DNA from: a candidate division Hyd24-12 bacterium UBA5074
GTDB taxonomy: Bacteria; Fermentibacterota; Fermentibacteria; Fermentibacterales; Fermentibacteraceae
Length of the DNA stretch: 10,417 nucleotides
Assembly: GCA_002414865.1 (NCBI GenBank)
Contig: DIAQ01000058.1
Span: 16,274 to 26,690 of the forward strand
Direction of reading: 5' to 3'
Shown: piece after piece, positions 6,803 to 10,417 of the stretch
How the letters are laid out: every line of letters begins with the position of its first letter
Numbering within the stretch: position 1 is the stretch's first letter
The notes under the pieces: generated by a model
Told to the model about the DNA's origin: nothing
What the model saw: the letters and a program-made list of their open reading frames with translations, nothing else
Databases searched by the model: none
Program-made: the position numbers and the translations under genes

Positions 6803-7276
6803 CTAGAACGGGATGTCGTCGTATTCGGCATCGGCATCCGGCGGCTCGTCGGCCGGCGAGTAGGCCGGCTTCTCCTGGGGACGCGCGGGCGCGTCGGCAT
6901 GGGTCGTGGACTGCTTCTCCAGGAACTGCACCCTCCGGGCCAGGATCTCGAGCCTGCTTCGCTGGGTGCCGTCCTGCCCCTGCCAGCTGTTCGTCTGCAG
7001 CTCGCCCTCCACCAGGACGGGGCTGCCCTTGCGCAGGGACTCGGCTATCAGCTCGGCGGTGCGCCTCCAGGCCACGACGTCGACGAAGCAGGTCTTCTCG
7101 TGCCATTCCCCGTCGCGACCCTTGAAGGACTGGCTGCTCGCCAGCCTGAAGTTGGCGACGTGGGTCCCATTCTCGAGGATGTCGGTCCTGGGGTCGTCCA
7201 CGAGGTTACCGGAGATCATCACCTTGTTGAGGCTCGGCATCCTCAGGTTCATTCCCGGGCCTCTCATCTCGCTCAT
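6803..7276 (-). CDS. ssb: Single-stranded DNA-binding protein
   Basis: This 157-residue protein has a canonical bacterial SSB architecture. The N-terminal OB-fold (about 15-120) shows LNKVMISGNLVDDPR (16-30), VANFRLASSQ (40-49), TCFVDVVAWRRTAELIAESLRKG (62-84, key part), VLVEGELQTNSW (87-98) and RSRLEILARRVQFLE. A proline- and acidic-rich linker (about 121-150) ends in EYDDIPF, the C-terminal tip that docks replication and repair proteins. The ATG at 7276 overlaps the rpsF stop as ATGA. The GGAGG there is only one base away, so ATG 7267, with spacing about 10, is an alternative start three residues in. Confidence 0.95.
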   Translation of the reverse strand: MSEMRGPGMNLRMPSLNKVMISGNLVDDPRTDILENGTHVANFRLASSQSFKGRDGEWHEKTCFVDVVAWRRTAELIAESLRKGSPVLVEGELQTNSWQGQDGTQRSRLEILARRVQFLEKQSTTHADAPARPQEKPAYSPADEPPDADAEYDDIPF

Positions 7277-7677
7277 TCCTCCGAATCCTGCTCCGATTCC
7301 TCGTCGGAGTCGAAACCGTCGGCGTACTCGGAGCCGGCGGGTTCGTGAGCGCCTTCCTCCTCGACATCCTGCATGACGTCGGCAGCCCCGCTCTCGTCCA
7401 TGACGAGGGTGAGGTAGCGGAGGCAGTTGTCGTTGATCTTCAGGTTCCAGTCCAGAGCGGCCGTGACTTCCGCCGTGCCGGTCCAGTGCACGAAGAAATA
7501 GATGCCTTCCGTCTGCTTCTTGAGAGGGAAGGCAAGCATGCGGCGGCCCCATCTCTGTGTGCCCGTGTGCGTTCCGCCGCCCTTGCCGATCAGCTCGACG
7601 ACCTTGGCGAGCTCCTGCTCAAGGTCGCCCTCGGAAAGGCTGGCGTTGTAGATGAGAGCGGTTTCGTAACTTCGCAA
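7273..7677 (-). CDS. rpsF: 30S ribosomal protein bS6 with long acidic tail
   Basis: The 134-residue protein is bS6. It opens RSYETALIYNASLSEGDLE (2-20) and includes WGRRMLAFPLKKQTEGIYFFV (43-63, key parts) and LDWNLKINDNCLRYLTLVMD (75-94), matching the family. I chose TTG 7677 because GGAGG lies 8 bases upstream and RSYET is the normal N-terminus; upstream in-frame codons encode unrelated sequence. Residues 94-134 form a tail with 18 Asp/Glu among 41 residues and no Lys or Arg. In E. coli, RimK adds glutamates to S6 after translation; here acidity is built into the gene. It heads the ribosomal operon and is preceded by a structured leader. Confidence 0.95.
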   Translation of the reverse strand: MRSYETALIYNASLSEGDLEQELAKVVELIGKGGGTHTGTQRWGRRMLAFPLKKQTEGIYFFVHWTGTAEVTAALDWNLKINDNCLRYLTLVMDESGAADVMQDVEEEGAHEPAGSEYADGFDSDEESEQDSEE

Positions 7678-7682
7678 GCGAG

Positions 7683-7741
7683 GCTCCTCCTTCCGGGTTT
7701 CCGGTTCGACACCTTCCGGAAACACTCGGCGGGGGAGGAGC
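7683..7741 (-). promoter_or_regulatory. rpsF leader fold that pairs with the Shine-Dalgarno
   Basis: In the minus-strand transcript, GCTCCTCC (7741-7734) is perfectly complementary to GGAGGAGC (7690-7683), which includes the rpsF ribosome binding site. Between them lies an inner hairpin TTTCCGG / CCGGAAA (7722-7716 with 7704-7698, loop 11). The stretches joining the two stems are CCCGCCGAGTG and CCCGGAA, both containing CCG. The S6-S18 complex is known in many bacteria to bind a structured rpsF leader motif featuring CCG. This fold would let S6-S18 repress translation of the operon. The pairing is seen in the sequence; the regulation is inferred. Confidence 0.6.
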
Positions 7742-7790
7742 AGAAGGCTTTCGGGGCGTCTTCCTCTTCCGCGGATGCCGTTTCCGGACA

Positions 7791-7810
7791 GGTGGACTCC
7801 GGAGTCCACC
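7791..7810. repeat. Perfect 20-base palindrome in the rpsF upstream region
   Basis: GGTGGACTCCGGAGTCCACC is its own reverse complement with no mismatch or spacer. It lies about 115 bases upstream of the rpsF start and 150 bases upstream of the rightward gene. As DNA it could be a dimeric regulator site; as rpsF leader RNA it would form an 8-bp hairpin with a CCGG loop. There is no T-run after it. Confidence 0.7.
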
Positions 7811-7812
7811 AG

Positions 7813-7845
7813 GCTGCGCTACCATGCGCAGCAAACAGCGTTTGC
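7813..7845. repeat. Two adjoining small hairpins
   Basis: GCTGCGC / GCGCAGC (7813-7819 and 7826-7832, loop TACCAT) and GCAAAC / GTTTGC (7831-7836 and 7840-7845, loop AGC) are perfect inverted repeats sharing two bases. They continue the run of symmetric sequence started by the 20-base palindrome. They may belong to the rpsF 5' leader, depending on where transcription starts. Confidence 0.5.
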
Positions 7846-7847
7846 AT

Positions 7848-7875
7848 ACATTGTCGCAAAGCGGCTGGAGGTCAA
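7848..7875 (-). promoter_or_regulatory. Possible rpsF operon promoter (-35 only clear)
   Basis: TTGACC (7875-7870 on the minus strand) matches five of six bases of the -35 consensus and is the mirror image of the rightward -35. No good -10 stands 16-18 bases downstream; CAATGT (7853-7848) is a poor match and TATGCA lies at a 21-base spacing. It is placed correctly for an operon headed by rpsF with a leader of about 160 bases, but it is uncertain. Confidence 0.35.
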
Positions 7876-7888
7876 GGGCGGCAATTCG

Positions 7889-7917
7889 TTGACCTCGACT
7901 CCGGCAGTCGAGATAGT
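7889..7917 (+). promoter_or_regulatory. Promoter of the secreted protein gene with an inverted repeat in the spacer
   Basis: TTGACC (7889-7894), a 17-base spacer and GATAGT (7912-7917) form a sigma70-like promoter 44 bases before the ATG at 7961. The spacer is itself symmetric: CTCGACT / AGTCGAG (7894-7900 and 7906-7912, five-base centre CCGGC). An inverted repeat exactly filling the space between -35 and -10 is a typical repressor operator position. Confidence 0.6.
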
Positions 7918-7960
7918 CCGTCCGGATCATCTGAATTCCTGCATCGAGGGGGGATATGGA

Positions 7961-8422
7961 ATGAGGAAGCTCCTGCTCGCAGCAGTTCTCATCGCTGTTC
8001 CCTGTGCCGCCCAGCTCGACGGGACAGGCGTCGGCATAATCATCGGCGAGCCCACGGGGCTCTGCCTGAAGCACTGGCTCTCCGGCAGCTCGGCGGTCAC
8101 GCTGGGAGCGGCATGGACCTTCGAGGGGGATGGCAACCTGTTCCTGCACGGGGACTATACGCTTCATTCGTTCGGCATCTTCCACGACCAGGACCTGCGC
8201 AACGTGGTCTTCTACTACGGCCTCGGCGGCAGGCTCGGTTTCCGCGAGAAGGACGGAGGCGACGACGAGACGGTCGTCGGGATCCGCATCCCCCTGGGGC
8301 TGATGCTCCCGGTCGGAGGAGCTCCGGTGGACATCTTCGCGGAAGTGGTCCCCGTCATGGATGTGATCCCCGGCACGGATCTGGGCTTCAACGGCGGAGT
8401 CGGCGCCAGGATCTTCTTCTAG
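7961..8422 (+). CDS. Small secreted, probably outer-membrane beta-barrel-like protein
   Basis: This 153-residue protein of unknown function starts with a signal peptide, MRKLLLAAVLIAVPCAAQ, with likely cleavage near residues 17-19. The mature part alternates hydrophobic and polar residues in strand-like runs: GVGIIIGEPTGLCLKHWL (23-40), AVTLGAAWTF, LFLHGDYTLHSF, VVFYYGLGGRLGF, VVGIRIPLGLMLPV, VDIFAEVVPVMDV and GFNGGVGARIFF. It ends in Phe, as outer-membrane barrels often do. The GIGIIIGEPTG...K.W pattern is familiar from small uncharacterised secreted proteins of Bacteroidetes-like bacteria. The start ATG has GAGGGGGG about 7 bases upstream; in-frame extension to 7775 lacks these signals. It is the only plus-strand gene, with its own promoter, and its stop overlaps the convergent DUF1846 stop. 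Confidence 0.75.
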   Translation: MRKLLLAAVLIAVPCAAQLDGTGVGIIIGEPTGLCLKHWLSGSSAVTLGAAWTFEGDGNLFLHGDYTLHSFGIFHDQDLRNVVFYYGLGGRLGFREKDGGDDETVVGIRIPLGLMLPVGGAPVDIFAEVVPVMDVIPGTDLGFNGGVGARIFF

Positions 8423-9927
8423 CCGGTCCGGCCCAGCCAGAGCTGCCCCTGGGCGAAGACGGGGTCGCTCGTGAGGTTTATCCCCAGCTCGCGGAGCCCT
8501 GCGCTGTCCCCCGCGCCGGGGATGGAGGAGATGTGCGCCTCGCAGCCCCGCAGGTCCGCGAGGTGCCCCATCGCCATCTCGGCGGCAGGGCTCGTCATGG
8601 CGCTGACCGAGAGGGCCACGAGCACCTCCCGGAGATCGAGGATGCAGCTCGCCGCTCCGAGGGCGTCTATCTTGAGCCGTGCTATGGAGTCGATCGTTCC
8701 GGGGGAGAGCAGGTGCATCTCGGCGGGGAGACCCCCCGCGCATTTCACGGCATTCAGGACAAGAGCTGCGGAAGCGGTCATCAGACCCGAGGTGCGGGCG
8801 GTGATCATCCTCCCGTCCGGCAGCTCGAGCGCGGCTCCCACGGTGGGTCCCTCCGAGAGTCCGTCCTGGCCCGCGGCCTCCCTTGCGGGGCGCACCACGG
8901 CGCGCCTGTCCGGGGAGAGACCGTGCTGCTCCATCAGCGCCTGCGCCTTCTCCACTGCCGCGGACTCGCCCAGCCCGGTCACGTACTCGCACCTGTAGCG
9001 GAAGTACCTCCGGATGAGCTCCTGCCGGGCGGCCTCGCTCACGACCTGCTCGTCGTCTATTCCCACGGCCATGCGGTTGACGCCCATGTCGGTAGGCGAG
9101 CGGTACTGGCATTCGGCTCCGGTGATCCTCTCGAGGAGCCTCTTCAGCAGGGGGAATGCCTCTACGTCCCTGTTGTAGTTGACGGACTGAACGCCGGTCG
9201 CAGCGAGGTGGAAGGGGTCGATCATGTTGAAATCCCCGATGTCGGCAGTTGCCGCCTCGTAGGCCACATTGACGGGATGCTCCAGGGGCAGGTTCCACAC
9301 GGGGAACGATTCGAACTTTGCATAACCTGAGTTGAGCCCCAGCCTGTGCTCGAAATAGAGCTGTGAAAGGCAGGTCGCCAGCTTGCCGCTGCCCGGCCCC
9401 GGCCCCGTCACGATCACGAGTCTCCGCGAGCATGGGATGTACGGGTTGCGGCCGTACCCCTCCTCGCTCGCGATCAGATCGACGTCGGACGGGTAACCTG
9501 TTGTCGGGGAATGGGCATGCACGTTCACACCGCGGCGCGAGAGGCCCTTCATGAAGGCCTCGGCAGCCGGCTGGCCCCTGTAGCGGGTGACGACCACGCC
9601 GATGACCGGCAGGCCGCGCGCCTTGAGATCGTCGATCAGCTTGAGAGCGTCGGAATCGTAGGTGATGCCGAAGTCGCCTCGCAGACGGCGCTTCTCGATG
9701 TCGCCGGCATGGATGCACAGGAGTATCTCCGCGTCGCTGCTGAGCTGCTCCAGGAGCTGGATCTTGACGTTGGGATCGTAGCCGGGGAGCACCCTGGCCG
9801 CGTGGTAGTCATAAAGGAGCTTGCCGCCGAACTCGAGGTACAGACGGCCGTCGAAGTGTTCGATACGATCGAGGATGGCCGCCTTCTGGGCCTCCAGGTA
9901 CCTTCCGCAGTCGAAGCCCGCCTTCAT
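8419..9927 (-). CDS. DUF1846 (UPF0371) family protein
   Basis: This 502-residue protein matches DUF1846 over its full length and is of normal size. Conserved segments include LYLEFGGKLLYDYHAARVLPG (29-49, key part EFGGKL), RGDFGITYDSD (83-93), EEGYGRNPYI (155-164), VTGPGPGSGKLATCLSQLYFE (173-193, key part), GYAKFESFPVWNLPLEHPVN (201-220), ATADIGDFNMIDPFH (226-240), SVNYNRDVEAFP (248-259), SPTDMGVN (277-284), IRRYFR (305-310), ELPDGRMI (368-375) and CEAHISS (462-468). GPGPGSGK (175-182) resembles a P-loop, though nucleotide binding is not established. The family is cytosolic and its reaction is unknown. The start ATG has AAGGGGG about 7 bases upstream. It appears monocistronic, with a -35-like element behind a terminator. 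Confidence 0.95.
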   Translation of the reverse strand: MKAGFDCGRYLEAQKAAILDRIEHFDGRLYLEFGGKLLYDYHAARVLPGYDPNVKIQLLEQLSSDAEILLCIHAGDIEKRRLRGDFGITYDSDALKLIDDLKARGLPVIGVVVTRYRGQPAAEAFMKGLSRRGVNVHAHSPTTGYPSDVDLIASEEGYGRNPYIPCSRRLVIVTGPGPGSGKLATCLSQLYFEHRLGLNSGYAKFESFPVWNLPLEHPVNVAYEAATADIGDFNMIDPFHLAATGVQSVNYNRDVEAFPLLKRLLERITGAECQYRSPTDMGVNRMAVGIDDEQVVSEAARQELIRRYFRYRCEYVTGLGESAAVEKAQALMEQHGLSPDRRAVVRPAREAAGQDGLSEGPTVGAALELPDGRMITARTSGLMTASAALVLNAVKCAGGLPAEMHLLSPGTIDSIARLKIDALGAASCILDLREVLVALSVSAMTSPAAEMAMGHLADLRGCEAHISSIPGAGDSAGLRELGINLTSDPVFAQGQLWLGRTG

Positions 9928-9951
9928 CAGTCGCCCCCTTCTGAAGCGGCG

Positions 9952-9985
9952 AACATAACGAATGGAACTCGAGGATACTTGTCAA
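9952..9985 (-). promoter_or_regulatory. Possible DUF1846 promoter
   Basis: A perfect -35 consensus TTGACA lies at 9985-9980 on the minus strand, about 55 bases before the DUF1846 start. At 17 bases the -10 position reads only TTCGTT; the better TATGTT (9957-9952) stands 22 bases away. The -35 directly follows the T-run of the upstream terminator, a compact arrangement fitting a new transcription unit. Confidence 0.4.
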
Positions 9986-9988
9986 ACG

Positions 9989-10016
9989 AAAAGGGGCGGG
10001 ACCGGAGTCCCGCCCC
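9989..10016 (-). terminator. Intrinsic terminator of the sorting-domain gene
   Basis: GGGGCGGGAC / GTCCCGCCCC (9993-10002 and 10007-10016) is a perfect 10-bp GC-rich stem with a 4-base loop. On the minus strand it is followed by TTTTCGTTTG. It begins about 20 bases after the stop at 10037, the expected place for a rho-independent terminator of that gene. Confidence 0.9.
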
Positions 10017-10036
10017 TCGCACCTGTCAGTCCGGCG

Positions 10037-10417
10037 TTACCGGACCACCATGACCTGCCTGGCCACGGAGCCGCTCTGCGTGGTCAGCCTGATGAAGTAG
10101 ACCCCGCTGGCGACCTCGCCCGGCTGCCACTGGACCAGATGTTGTCCTTCCGACATCTCGCCGCTCTCGATCGTCGTGATCCTGCGGCCCGCAATGTCGT
10201 ACACCGAGAGGTCAGCGTAGCCGGTGGCGGGCAGGGAGAACTCGATGCTGGCGGAGACCGTGACGGGGTTAGGGACGGGGAGGCCCATCTCGAGCGCCGG
10301 GGCAGGGCCCGATCCGCCATCCGCGACTCCCAGGCCGATCGTCCAGGAGATCACGCTGTAGGTGTAATCGTGCTTGAAGGCACCGGCATGGATGATGCCG
10401 GAGGACGGGACTGTGAT
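10037..10417 (-). CDS. Secreted protein with FlgD-like / T9SS-style C-terminal domain (3' end only)
   Basis: The reading frame is open to the right window edge, so only the last 126 residues are seen; the GTG at 10354 is an internal codon, not a convincing start, because in-frame sequence continues upstream (…HDYTYSVISWTIG). The final ~80 residues form a domain of the FlgD Ig-like / type IX secretion C-terminal kind: GLPVPNPVTVSASIEFSLP (key part PNP), ADLSVYDIAGRRI, GQHLVQWQPGEVASGVYFIRL (key part SGVYFIRL) and the ending ARQVMVVR. In FCB bacteria such tails mark large secreted or surface proteins exported across the outer membrane and then cleaved. The N-terminal effector part, and hence the function, lies outside the window. 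A strong terminator follows. Confidence 0.85.
   Translation of the reverse strand: MTVPSSGIIHAGAFKHDYTYSVISWTIGLGVADGGSGPAPALEMGLPVPNPVTVSASIEFSLPATGYADLSVYDIAGRRITTIESGEMSEGQHLVQWQPGEVASGVYFIRLTTQSGSVARQVMVVR

Noticed and set aside
7678..7859. Leader peptide or upstream extension of rpsF
   Set aside because: In-frame upstream codons lack a ribosome binding site, and the translated sequence shows no conserved or regulatory peptide character.
7345..9330. Long plus-strand open frame (661 codons)
   Set aside because: It runs antisense to rpsF and DUF1846 and across the promoter region and secreted protein gene in another frame. Its translation has no family resemblance; it is a by-product of high GC content.
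7619..9718. Long minus-strand open frame (699 codons)
   Set aside because: It overlaps DUF1846 in a shifted frame, and its translation is arginine- and proline-rich low-complexity sequence without recognisable motifs.

Overview
The window is a GC-rich bacterial stretch, judged by eye to be about two-thirds GC. Its main feature is a long minus-strand operon headed by ribosomal protein and DNA-binding genes. The partial gene at the right edge ends in a FlgD-like / type IX-secretion-style C-terminal domain. That tail, a short secreted barrel-like protein and frequent TTG starts suggest a member of the FCB superphylum or a related candidate phylum (Fermentibacteria- or Eisenbacteria-like). No rRNA or other marker is present to fix the lineage.

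Layout, read in the direction of transcription. From 7677 down to 159 (minus strand): rpsF (bS6), ssb, a second short SSB-like gene, rpsR (bS18), a DUF2232/YybS-like membrane protein, rplI (bL9), tsaD, acpS, nnr (fused NAD(P)H-hydrate epimerase and dehydratase), an HD-superfamily hydrolase, and a protein of the L-rhamnose isomerase fold. Most genes overlap or nearly touch, with several ATGA-type junctions. The one sizeable internal gap, tsaD to acpS, holds two hairpins. The first half is the classic rpsF-ssb-rpsR-rplI ribosomal cluster. The second half collects housekeeping repair and modification enzymes: tRNA t6A synthesis, acyl carrier protein activation and repair of damaged NAD(P)H. The last gene looks like a pseudoenzyme, because most metal-ligand positions of the sugar isomerase family are replaced.

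The 283-base gap 7678-7960 is rich in symmetry. It contains an rpsF leader fold that would pair with the rpsF Shine-Dalgarno, a perfect 20-base palindrome, two further hairpins, and a pair of mirror-image TTGACC -35 elements. The rightward copy has a 17-base spacer, itself an inverted repeat, and a -10-like GATAGT. It drives a small secreted protein (7961-8422, plus strand). That gene meets the convergent DUF1846 gene (8419-9927, minus) in a shared CTAG stop.

Right of DUF1846 lie its TTGACA element, a strong intrinsic terminator, and the 3' end of a secreted protein gene that runs off the window.

The left edge (1-158), downstream of the operon, carries no gene. It holds three consecutive hairpins with 9-base arms, and a 25-base exact copy of part of the last gene's coding sequence lies at the window start.
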